This document shows positions 42,946 to 50,008 of a stretch of 64,000 bases of DNA, piece by piece. Below the pieces are notes generated by a model that was not told the DNA's origin, did no database searches, and worked only from the letters and a program-made list of their open reading frames with translations. The position numbers and the translations under genes are program-made. The stretch's first letter is position 1; each line of letters begins with the position of its first letter. Origin of the DNA: Gemmatales bacterium (GTDB lineage: Bacteria > Planctomycetota > Planctomycetia > Gemmatales > Gemmataceae); assembly GCA_026004675.1 (NCBI GenBank), contig BPJP01000002.1:779335-843334 (forward strand), read 5' to 3'.

Positions 42946-44046
42946 ATGCGGATCACCCAGGTCGAAACCCAGCTATTACGCATTCCCCTGGAACGCCCCA
43001 TTGCCGGCGACAGGGAGGACCGTTACGGCAAAGGGGACCACGTCTTCATGCTGGCAGTCCACTTGGACACGGATGCAGGCCATCGCGGCTTGGGGTTCGC
43101 TTATGCTTTGCAGGGAGGCGGACGGGCGCTGAAGGCGCTTGCCGACGACGACCTGGCTCCTCTGGTGGTGGGAGAAGATCCGCTCGACCACGAACGGCTT
43201 GGCGAGAAAGTCTATTGGGGGCTGCAAGGCATCGGCCGACGGGGCCTCGTTGCCCACGCGTATTCCGCCGTCGATCTCGCCTTGTGGGACATCAAGGGCA
43301 AAGTCGCCGGGTTGCCGCTCTACAAACTTCTCGGCGGAGCACGCGAAGCATCACCCGTTTACGGTTCGGATACCGGTTGGCTGTGGATGTCAACCGACGA
43401 AATCATCGACTCGGCACAGCGCTATTTGGATCAAAAGATGATCGGCATCAAAATCAAGGTTGGCGGCGACCCGCAAGCCGACGCCGACCGCCTGACCAAA
43501 CTACGCGACGCTCTGGGTGACGACGTGTGGCTTGGCGTCGATGCCAACCAGCGCTACGACTACACCACAGCACTCGCCATTGGACACTATTTCGAAGAAG
43601 AATTGAGCCTCGATTGGTTCGAGGAGCCGATTTCCTGCGAAGATGTCGATGGACATGCAAGCCTCGCCGACAAATTGGAGATCCCAATTGCCTTGGGCGA
43701 GACCCTCTTCGGCATCGACGAATTCGAACGTTATTTCGAACGCAGAGCGGTCGGCATCCTGCAACCGGATGTCACACGCGTTGGCGGCGTGACGCAGTTT
43801 CTGAAAATCGCGGCCCTGGCGGAAAGACACCACTGTCCTATCGCTCCCCATCTTCTCCCCGAAGTCAGCGTCCATCTGGCATGCGGCTTGACCAACGTGA
43901 AAGTCGTGGAATACATGCCATGGCTGTATCCCGCTTTTGTGGAAACGCCAGCCATCGTCGACGGAAAAATGGTTCCGCCCAAGCGCCCCGGGCTGGGTCT
44001 GGAAATCAATCCCGAAGCAGTGGAAAAATACCAGGTCGCCGTTTAG
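42946..44046 (+). CDS. enolase-superfamily (mandelate racemase/muconate-lactonizing type) enzyme
   Basis: 366 residues, typical length. The C-terminal barrel has the KxK base in MIGIKIKVGG (about residues 165-174), the metal-ligand strand WLGVDANQRYD, the second ligand DWFEEPIS and the third PIALGETLFG. The distal His appears in CPIAPHLLPEVSVHLA. The N-terminal capping domain opens ITQVETQLLRIPLERPIAG. Members abstract a proton alpha to a carboxylate and then racemise, cycloisomerise or dehydrate sugar acids. The substrate is not deducible. AGGAG precedes the ATG. An esterase gene follows 77 bp downstream and may be co-transcribed. Confidence 0.87.
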   Translation: MRITQVETQLLRIPLERPIAGDREDRYGKGDHVFMLAVHLDTDAGHRGLGFAYALQGGGRALKALADDDLAPLVVGEDPLDHERLGEKVYWGLQGIGRRGLVAHAYSAVDLALWDIKGKVAGLPLYKLLGGAREASPVYGSDTGWLWMSTDEIIDSAQRYLDQKMIGIKIKVGGDPQADADRLTKLRDALGDDVWLGVDANQRYDYTTALAIGHYFEEELSLDWFEEPISCEDVDGHASLADKLEIPIALGETLFGIDEFERYFERRAVGILQPDVTRVGGVTQFLKIAALAERHHCPIAPHLLPEVSVHLACGLTNVKVVEYMPWLYPAFVETPAIVDGKMVPPKRPGLGLEINPEAVEKYQVAV

Positions 44047-44123
44047 CATGGATGCCTGCACGATATCGAAGAAATCGAACGAAACCACAGAACCGATTGC
44101 ATCGCAAAAGGAAAGGCGCCGAC

Positions 44124-44873
44124 ATGCTGACACCGCTTGCCCAACTCGTTCTGTTTTGCACCACTGCGATGGCTCAAGTCCCAAAGGACCTGCCTTTGGC
44201 AGCCGACGTGTACATCGACAGCAAAGGCAATAAACTCCCCTACCGGCTTTTGAAGCCGAAGAACTATGATCCGAAAAAGAAATATCCCCTCGTTTTGTTT
44301 TTGCATGGCGCCGGCGAACGAGGAACGGATAACAAGAAGCAACTGATCCATGGCATAGGCGACTTTGTCCGAAATCAGGACAAATACCCGTGCTTTGTCG
44401 TGGTGCCGCAATGCCCAGCCGGTCAGACATGGGCCGATTGGCGTTACAAGGGGCCGCAGCCCAAAGAACCCACTTTACCGACAAAGCTCAGCTTGCAACT
44501 TGTTGAGCAGATTCAGAAGAAGTATAGCATCGATGACAAACGCCTTTACATCACCGGCTTGTCCATGGGGGGATTCGGTACCTGGGATGTCATCTGTCGG
44601 TATCCTGATAAATTCGCGGCAGCGGTGCCGATTTGTGGCGGAGGAGATCCGCGTCTGGCCGAAAAAATCAAAGACCTTCCCATCTGGGCCTTTCACGGCG
44701 CGAAAGACCGTGCGGTCAAGCCCGAACGCAGCCGACTCATGATCGAAGCCATCAAAAAAGCTGGCGGTAAACCCAAGTACACGGAATATCCCGACGTCGG
44801 CCACGCCGCTTGGGTTCCCGCGTATCGCGATCAGAAACTCTTCGAGTGGCTTTTCTCCCAAAAGCGTCCTTAA
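44124..44873 (+). CDS. exported esterase/dienelactone-hydrolase-like alpha/beta hydrolase
   Basis: 249 residues from the ATG at 44124 (AAAGGAAAGG upstream); the same frame is open far upstream but overlaps the enolase-family gene and is not coding there. A signal peptide ends at TTAMAQ (residue 18). The oxyanion motif is PLVLFLHGAGERG; the nucleophile is in GLSMGGFGTWD; Asp is in GAKDRAV; His is in VGHAAW. The pattern is that of planctomycete PHB-depolymerase or feruloyl-esterase-like phospholipase/carboxylesterases. It probably hydrolyses carbohydrate or polyester esters in the periplasm. A terminator candidate follows at 44985. Confidence 0.85.
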   Translation: MLTPLAQLVLFCTTAMAQVPKDLPLAADVYIDSKGNKLPYRLLKPKNYDPKKKYPLVLFLHGAGERGTDNKKQLIHGIGDFVRNQDKYPCFVVVPQCPAGQTWADWRYKGPQPKEPTLPTKLSLQLVEQIQKKYSIDDKRLYITGLSMGGFGTWDVICRYPDKFAAAVPICGGGDPRLAEKIKDLPIWAFHGAKDRAVKPERSRLMIEAIKKAGGKPKYTEYPDVGHAAWVPAYRDQKLFEWLFSQKRP

Positions 44874-45218
44874 CAGCGCGACTTGCCCATGCGCTCGCGT
44901 TCCCGCCTCTGTGGTGATGGGATAATCTGCGGCGAATAGTGGCAGATTACCTGTTGGCGGTCTCATAGCGCTTTGAACAGAACCAAAAATCTATGCACAT
45001 AGGTTTTTCTGTTTACCCAACCTTTCCGATTTGTCGATATATCACGGACAAGGCTGAGGCGAATGTGGAAATAGGTAAACAGGGCAAAAAGCGACTGTTC
45101 CCGAAAATAAAAAAAATGGGTTGAAAAGGGGATTGCTGCTTTGTACAACCCTCACTTTACGCTCCGACATGCGGGTCTGGAGCTTGTTCGTTGAGGTGCA
45201 TTTTAAGGAGGACCTCGG
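44874..45218. other. 345-bp intergenic region, A/T-rich, with inverted repeats
   Basis: Besides the hairpin at 44985-45007 it holds CTGTTTACC at 45009-45017 and GGTAAACAG at 45074-45082, perfect 9-bp inverted copies 56 bp apart, and a run of eight A at 45110-45117. The promoter of the thioredoxin-like gene at 45219 is probably here. No ORF or RNA gene was recognised. Confidence 0.4.
44985..45007 (+). terminator. hairpin terminator candidate after the esterase gene
   Basis: CTATG at 44991-44995 pairs with CATAG at 44998-45002 around a CA centre. The stem is extended by five A on the left (44985-44989) and a T run on the right (45004-45008). A short stem with a U tract is consistent with intrinsic termination and may act in both directions. 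Confidence 0.45.
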
Positions 45219-45707
45219 GTGTACACCTCACTGCTTCTTCTCACCGTCTCGGGAGTGTTTCTCCCCACCAGTTTGAACGAGCCGGTGTGGTTCCATGACT
45301 ACACTCTGGCGCAAAGTAAAGGATGGAGCAGCGACAAACCCTTAGCTGTCTTCATCGGTGCCGGCAAGGACGGTTGGCACAAGCTCAGTCGGGAAGGAGC
45401 CTTCGACGCGCGGATCAACAAACTGCTCCGTGACCACTACATCTGTGTCTATCTCGATCGAAACAACGGCGCTGCCGACTATGCCAAGGCTTTTGGCATG
45501 CAAGCCGGTTTGGTTCTGAGCAATCGCGGAGGACGCTATATGGCCTATCGGCATGCCGGTACGTTGTCCAACGCGGAACTCGCTGAACAATTGAGTCGAT
45601 ACGCCGATGGAGATAAAATCCTCTATTCCAACGGTGTGACACGCAGTGCCCGGGAAGAGCGCGTCAGTTACCAGCCGCGCTATCAGTATCACAGTGGCAG
45701 CTGCTGA
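45219..45707 (+). CDS. small exported thioredoxin-fold-like protein without a CxxC motif
   Basis: 162 residues starting at a GTG with AAGGAGG eight bases upstream. A short hydrophobic N-terminus (LLLLTVSGVFLP) suggests export. The body follows a thioredoxin-like order: LAQSKGWSSDKPLAVFIGAG, then helix LSREGAFDARINKLLRDHY, strand ICVYLDRNNG, FGMQAGLVLSNRGGRYMAYR and the final helix NAELAEQLSRYADG. The usual CxxC site is replaced by GKDGW, so it cannot be a classical disulfide reductase. It resembles in layout the thioredoxin-like domain of the candidate selenoprotein at 58249. A double hairpin terminator follows. Confidence 0.65.
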   Translation: MYTSLLLLTVSGVFLPTSLNEPVWFHDYTLAQSKGWSSDKPLAVFIGAGKDGWHKLSREGAFDARINKLLRDHYICVYLDRNNGAADYAKAFGMQAGLVLSNRGGRYMAYRHAGTLSNAELAEQLSRYADGDKILYSNGVTRSAREERVSYQPRYQYHSGSC

Positions 45708-45720
45708 AACTAGTCTTCCC

Positions 45721-45784
45721 TCGCGCCAGTTCGGCGCGACAGCGACGCCGGCGTCTTGAACCAGGACTCCGGCGTTTTGTTTTG
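45721..45784 (+). terminator. double hairpin terminator after the thioredoxin-like gene
   Basis: TCGCGCC at 45721-45727 pairs with GGCGCGA at 45733-45739 (loop of 5). A second stem, ACGCCGG at 45745-45751 with CCGGCGT at 45769-45775, is followed by TTTGTTTT. The second hairpin with the T run is a good rho-independent terminator; the first may strengthen it. Confidence 0.65.
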
Positions 45785-45817
45785 GTTCAGCTCGTCCCTT
45801 TGCTAAAATAGTTCAAC

Positions 45818-46294
45818 ATGCAAGGGTGGACCCACATTGATGACCAGGGCGCAAGCCGGATGGTTGATACCAGCGGCAAGCCGGAAACGCTCCGCGAAGC
45901 GAAGGCCAGTGGCCGGGTCCGTCTTTCTGCCGAAACCGCCAAACAAATCCGGGACAATTCGCTGTCCAAAGGCAACGTGCTCGAAGTCGCTCGTCTCGCC
46001 GGGATTATGGCTGCAAAACGCACCGGTGATTTGATTCCCCTTTGCCATCCTCTGCCCATCACCTCTGCCAAAGTCGATTTCGATTTCGAAAACGAGACCC
46101 TGCTGCGTATTTCTGCCACCGTGAAAGTCTTCGGCAGAACCGGCGTCGAAATGGAAGCCCTGACGGCTGTCAGTGTCGCTGCCTTGACTGTATACGACAT
46201 GTGCAAAGCGATCGATCGAACGATGACGATCGAGGAAATCCGCTTGGAAGAAAAAAGCGGCGGTCGAACCGGCCACTTCCGCCGGTCCGATTGA
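45818..46294 (+). CDS. moaC: cyclic pyranopterin monophosphate synthase MoaC
   Basis: 158 residues, the usual length. MoaC converts the MoaA product to cyclic pyranopterin monophosphate in molybdenum cofactor synthesis. Hallmarks are RMVDTSGKPETLREA, the active-site KRTGDLIPLCHPLPIT, TGVEMEALTAVSVAALTVYDMCKAID and the Lys of LEEKSGGRTG. All expected catalytic residues seem present. No moaA or other mo genes are in the window, so the pathway is split. The next gene, pepE, starts 17 bp after its stop and is probably co-transcribed. Confidence 0.95.
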   Translation: MQGWTHIDDQGASRMVDTSGKPETLREAKASGRVRLSAETAKQIRDNSLSKGNVLEVARLAGIMAAKRTGDLIPLCHPLPITSAKVDFDFENETLLRISATVKVFGRTGVEMEALTAVSVAALTVYDMCKAIDRTMTIEEIRLEEKSGGRTGHFRRSD

Positions 46295-46310
46295 ACGAAA
46301 TCGGAAGCCA

Positions 46311-47042
46311 ATGATGTTACGACTCCTTCTGGGCAGCGGCGGCTACCGGACTCCCGAACGGGTCGCTCTGTTAACCCGCGAGATGCGTTCCTTTTTCGGC
46401 GACATCCACCAACTGCTGTTCGTCCCATACGCCCTTGGCGACCATGACGCTTATCTGAACATGGTGAAAGAACGGGGCTTGGACGCCGGCTATCAAATCA
46501 TCGGCATCCACCATACCGCCAATCCGCGACAAGCCGTCGAAAACGCCGAGGCTATCTTTATCGGCGGCGGCAATTCGTTTCGGCTCCTCGATTCCCTGTA
46601 TCAATTCGATCTGATCGAGGTGATCCGCCAACGGGTGCAGGCTGGCATGCCTTATCTCGGCATCAGCGCCGGTACCAATGTCGCCTGTCCCACTATCATG
46701 ACGACCAACGACATGCCAATTGTGATGCCGCCATCCTTGCAGGCGTTGAACCTGGTCCCGTTCCAAATCAATCCGCACTATTTCAATCTGCCAGTCTATC
46801 TGAAAGATGGCGACAACTACTTGCCCCATTTCGGCGAAACCCGCGATGAACGAATCGGCGAATTCCACGAAACCAACGACGTCCCCGTCGTCGGCTTGTG
46901 GGAAGCCGGGATGATCCGGATCGAAGGAGCGAGCGCCCGGCTGATCGGAACCGGCGCCCGTCTTTTTCGCAAAGGGTGCGAACCAATCGACTTGCAACCG
47001 GGGGCCGACCTCAGCGATCTCTGGCAATGCTCGGGCGTTTGA
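46311..47042 (+). CDS. pepE: peptidase S51 family, dipeptidase E-like
   Basis: 243 residues, near the 229-240 usual for PepE. The serine nucleophile is S119 in LGISAGTN; IFIGGGNSFRLL provides the oxyanion-side Gly/Asn loop; INPHYF holds the catalytic-type His; the C-terminal part ends at VGLWEAGMIRIEG. PepE cleaves dipeptides with N-terminal aspartate. Two adjacent ATG codons (46311 and 46314) are both possible starts. The gene follows moaC by 17 bp with no obvious functional link. Confidence 0.88.
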   Translation: MMLRLLLGSGGYRTPERVALLTREMRSFFGDIHQLLFVPYALGDHDAYLNMVKERGLDAGYQIIGIHHTANPRQAVENAEAIFIGGGNSFRLLDSLYQFDLIEVIRQRVQAGMPYLGISAGTNVACPTIMTTNDMPIVMPPSLQALNLVPFQINPHYFNLPVYLKDGDNYLPHFGETRDERIGEFHETNDVPVVGLWEAGMIRIEGASARLIGTGARLFRKGCEPIDLQPGADLSDLWQCSGV

Positions 47043-47052
47043 CCGAAGCGCG

Positions 47053-47439
47053 TTATTTGCCAGACACGTTGACCGTCACTTCCGCTGGTGACGAACCGGA
47101 ATTGATCAACAAGACAGAGAACGCTTTTTTCGCGTCGATCTTTCCCTTCAACGTTGCCGTGCCGTCGATGTTGAGTGTCTGTGCGATGGGGTTTTTCGGA
47201 TGGGCTTGCGCTGCGACCGCCTGCTCGACATCGGCAGTGTACCCCAGGAAGGCGGCGATGTTGCTCCCCTGGGTCTTGATCTCGACTGTAACATCCTGGT
47301 CATATGTGGGCGGATCGAAATTGGCTCGCCAACGAGCCATCGGCTCGAGTTTGACCGTTTGTTTGAAACTGAGTTTCTGGCATCCCCCTACCAGAAACAG
47401 CAAAGGTAGACCTGCAAGTAGCACAGAAAGGTTTCGCAT
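47053..47439 (-). CDS. small lipoprotein of unknown function
   Basis: 128 residues from the ATG at 47439, with GGAGG upstream. The signal peptide ends in the lipobox LVGGC at about residues 16-20, so the mature protein should be lipidated on Cys. The remaining 108 residues alternate short strands (TVKLEPMARWRANFDPPT, DVTVEIKTQGS, FSVLLINSGSSPAEVTVNV) as in a small beta domain. The family was not recognised. It is convergent with pepE, with only 10 bp between stops. Confidence 0.7.
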   Translation of the reverse strand: MRNLSVLLAGLPLLFLVGGCQKLSFKQTVKLEPMARWRANFDPPTYDQDVTVEIKTQGSNIAAFLGYTADVEQAVAAQAHPKNPIAQTLNIDGTATLKGKIDAKKAFSVLLINSGSSPAEVTVNVSGK

Positions 47440-47581
47440 CGACGTACCTCCAGAAAGCAGCATCGCACCCGGCCAGGACGGGAACGCTATGTTAATCGGA
47501 GTAGAAACACTACGTCAATTGCTTATACTTGAGAAGCGCTTCCAGCAGGGTTTGATCGACCTGTGGAAGAGGTCAAGTCAA

Positions 47582-49009
47582 TCACGCGAGGATTTCTTCG
47601 ACGACTTTGCCGGATACGTCGGTCAGGCGGAAGTCCCGACCTTGAAACCGATATGTCAATTTTTCGTGGTCGATGCCGAGCAGATAGAGCATGGTGGCGT
47701 GCAAGTCGTGGACGTGAGTGGGGTTTTCGACAGCGAAATAGCCGAGTTCGTCGGTTTGTCCGAAGGATATGCCTCCTTTGACGCCGCCGCCGGCAAGGAA
47801 CATGGAGAAGCCGCGGATGTGGTGATCGCGACCCAGATGAGCGCCTTTGCCGCTTTGGGCCATAGGCGTTCGGCCAAATTCGCCGCCCCAGATAATCAGG
47901 GTCTCGTCGAGCATGCCGCGCTGCTTCAAGTCGAGAATCAGAGCGGCCGTGGCTCGATCGACAAAGCCGGCGCACATCTTCATGAACTTGCGGATGTCGT
48001 TGTGATGATCCCAGCCGCGGTGATAAAGCTGGATAAAGCGGACGCCCCGTTCCGCCAGTCGCCGGGCTAACAGGCAATTGGCGGCATAGGTCCCGTCTGC
48101 CCCCTCCGTGCCGTACATCTCGAGAATCCGTTTCGGCTCGTTCGACAAGTCCATCAACTCCGGCACGCTCATCTGCATCTTGAAGGCCATTTCGTATTGG
48201 CTGATGCGGGTGTCGATTTCCGGATCGTCTGCGATTTGTTTGTGAAGTTGATTGAGTTTTTGCACGGCATCGACGACGTCGCGTTGCCGGTTTTTCTCGA
48301 CGCCGGCGGGATGGCGGAGATAAAGCACCGGGTCCCCGTGCGATTGGAAGGGGACGCCCTGAAATCGGCTGGGCAAGAAGCCGCTGTGCCATTGCCGAGT
48401 GGCGATCGGCTGCGGGTTTCGGCCCCCCTTGGAAGTCAACACGACGAAACCCGGCAAGTCGTCGCATTCGCTGCCGATGCCGTAGAGAATCCACGATCCC
48501 ATGCTAGGCCGGCCGACGATGGAAGTCCCCGTGTTCATGACGGTATGGGCCGGGTCGTGGTTGATCTGGTCGGTGTGCATCGACTTGATGATGCAAAGCT
48601 CATCGGCAACCTGGCCGAGATGGGGGAAGACTTCGCTGATGGGCAGGCCCGATTTGCCGAAGCGGCGAAATCGGAACTGCGGCGCCAGGCAGAAAAGCTT
48701 TTGCCCCTGCAGTTGGGCGATCGGCTGCCCCTTGGTGAACGATTCGGGCATCGGTTGGCCGTCCATTTGGGCCAGTTTCGGCTTGTCATCGAAGCTCTCC
48801 AGATGCGATGGTCCGCCAGCCTGGCAGAGGAAGATGACGCGTTTGGCCTTTTGCGGAAAGTGCAGCTTTTTGAGGATGCCCCTCGGCTCGTTCTCGCCGC
48901 GCAACAGCGACGGATTCAACAACGTCGCCAAGGCAACCGAACCGAGCGAAGCCCGGCCAAGAAACTGCCGCCGATTGAGAAGCTGGTAGTATTCCTGCAC
49001 GGGGGTCAT
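47582..49009 (-). CDS. DUF1501 protein with Tat-type signal
   Basis: 475 residues. The N-terminus contains the twin-arginine-like RRQFLGRASLGSVALATLL (residues 13-31), indicating export in the folded state. DUF1501 features follow: KRVIFLCQAGGPSHLESFDDKP, MHTDQINHDPAHTVMNTG, GVRFIQLYHRGWDHHNDI and ETLIIWGGEFGRTP. The family is distantly related to sulfatase/alkaline-phosphatase folds and is abundant in planctomycetes, usually next to DUF1549/DUF1553 genes; here that partner is 8 kb away. The molecular function is unknown. A 142-bp gap separates it from the lipoprotein gene. Confidence 0.9.
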   Translation of the reverse strand: MTPVQEYYQLLNRRQFLGRASLGSVALATLLNPSLLRGENEPRGILKKLHFPQKAKRVIFLCQAGGPSHLESFDDKPKLAQMDGQPMPESFTKGQPIAQLQGQKLFCLAPQFRFRRFGKSGLPISEVFPHLGQVADELCIIKSMHTDQINHDPAHTVMNTGTSIVGRPSMGSWILYGIGSECDDLPGFVVLTSKGGRNPQPIATRQWHSGFLPSRFQGVPFQSHGDPVLYLRHPAGVEKNRQRDVVDAVQKLNQLHKQIADDPEIDTRISQYEMAFKMQMSVPELMDLSNEPKRILEMYGTEGADGTYAANCLLARRLAERGVRFIQLYHRGWDHHNDIRKFMKMCAGFVDRATAALILDLKQRGMLDETLIIWGGEFGRTPMAQSGKGAHLGRDHHIRGFSMFLAGGGVKGGISFGQTDELGYFAVENPTHVHDLHATMLYLLGIDHEKLTYRFQGRDFRLTDVSGKVVEEILA

Positions 49010-49121
49010 GCGTCAGTATCCTTCGAAAAGCCAAGACGATGATGATCGGCGTGAGAATCCACTGAACGTTATTTTACGATTTCGGGCGAAGCGTAAGCAA
49101 TTTGTTTCGGCGAAAGCCATT

Positions 49122-49301
49122 TCAATCCACCCAATTAGCCGTTCGGAGAGAGCGCACGCCTTTATAATCTTGGGTGTTCCTTGTTACCAAGAGGGCATCG
49201 TGGGCGAGTGCGATACAAGTGCTCACGTTTTCGATCCGACGCCGCACGTTCTCGTTGCCGTAGGCAAAGTGGGTCAGGGTGTCCGTATCGAGCCGGATCA
49301 T
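49122..49301 (-). pseudogene. internally deleted PIN-domain (VapC-like) toxin remnant
   Basis: A 59-codon frame reads MIRLDTDTLTHFAYGNENV, then RRRIENVSTCIALAHDALLV and TRNTQDYKGVRSLRTANWVD. The first part is a VapC N-terminus (LDTDTLTH with the first catalytic Asp). The second part, from IALAHDALLVTRNTQDY, is the C-terminal third of a PIN domain with the late Asp/Asn ligands. About 70-75 residues that normally lie between them are missing, and the join is in frame. No vapB-like antitoxin gene is visible upstream. It is probably inactive. Confidence 0.65.
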
Positions 49302-49389
49302 TCGTCGGCTGCCTTTCGTCCAGCACGGAGGTCGGGGAGCTACTGCTCAACAACGGATGCAACGTCACAAGAGGCATTCGAGGCGCGGC

Positions 49390-49480
49390 GAACACGAGCC
49401 ACGCGCGAGAAAAGATGGCTCATCGTCCATACGGGTGCTGGCAAAGGCAAAACCACGGCCGCGCTCGGCATGGCTTTTTC
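49390..49480 (+). pseudogene. fragment of a cob(I)alamin adenosyltransferase (CobO/BtuR-like) gene
   Basis: The frame through 49390-49476 reads KRWLIVHTGAGKGKTTAALG followed by MAF. This matches the N-terminal P-loop signature of CobO/BtuR, the ATP:cob(I)alamin adenosyltransferase. Similarity ends after MAF and none of the remaining roughly 130 residues can be found, so only the ATP-binding loop survives. It is a relic rather than a functional gene. Confidence 0.5.
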
Positions 49481-49587
49481 TCGTCACTCGACAGCGATCC
49501 TGTCCAGATTCTCGTTTGCGTTGTCCATCGGCAGCGAGTACGATTCTATCAATTGCAGATACACAATAGCCAATGGTGTTCTCGATC

Positions 49588-49986
49588 ATGACGGCAGCAC
49601 GAACCTACCTGAAACGGGAAGTGGACCGAGGGGTCGTTGTTTTGACCCTATTGACGCCGCAGCTGCAAAGTGACGAGTTGGCGAAATCGGTGCATCAGGA
49701 ATTGATGTTATCAGTGGCGTCGATCGACGAGCCTCGCGTGGTGCTCGATTTCGAAGCAGTCAAGACGATTTCCGCGACGGGCTTGCGTTCGATTCTGAAC
49801 TTTCGCAAGTACATTCGCCAGCGGCAGGGAAGGTTGCTGTTATGTGGTCTGTCATTTGAAGTCGCGGACGTTTTTTTTACCACCAGAGTGGTGAGTACGA
49901 GCACTTCATCAATCATTCCGTTCGCCATCTCGCCGGATAAAGCCACGGCGGTGTCTCATCTGAACCAAACGGATTCTGCACGCTAG
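49588..49986 (+). CDS. STAS-domain protein (anti-sigma factor antagonist-like)
   Basis: 132 residues from the ATG at 49588; an in-frame ATG at 49573 is equally open and no good ribosome site distinguishes them. The order of strands and helices is that of STAS domains: RGVVVLTLLTPQLQSDELAKS, helix, RVVLDFEAVKTISATGLRSI and RQRQGRLLLCGLSFEVADVF. The residue after the VKTIS strand that is normally phosphorylated in SpoIIAA-like proteins is in SATGLR and could be a Ser or Thr. No partner kinase or sigma factor is adjacent. Confidence 0.8.
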   Translation: MTAARTYLKREVDRGVVVLTLLTPQLQSDELAKSVHQELMLSVASIDEPRVVLDFEAVKTISATGLRSILNFRKYIRQRQGRLLLCGLSFEVADVFFTTRVVSTSTSSIIPFAISPDKATAVSHLNQTDSAR

Positions 49987-50008
49987 AGACAAAGCGACGA
50001 CGCGGCGT

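Larger units (their letters stand above)
49010..49587. other. 578-bp region with two decayed gene remnants
   Basis: Located between the DUF1501 gene (minus) and the STAS gene (plus). Apart from the vapC-like and cobO-like remnants annotated separately, no intact gene, RNA gene or clear promoter was recognised. The density of broken genes suggests a site where insertions and deletions have been tolerated. Confidence 0.5.

Noticed and set aside
43527..44123. 199-residue N-terminal extension of the esterase frame
   Set aside because: It overlaps the enolase-superfamily gene in another frame. The signal peptide and ribosome site place the real start at 44124.
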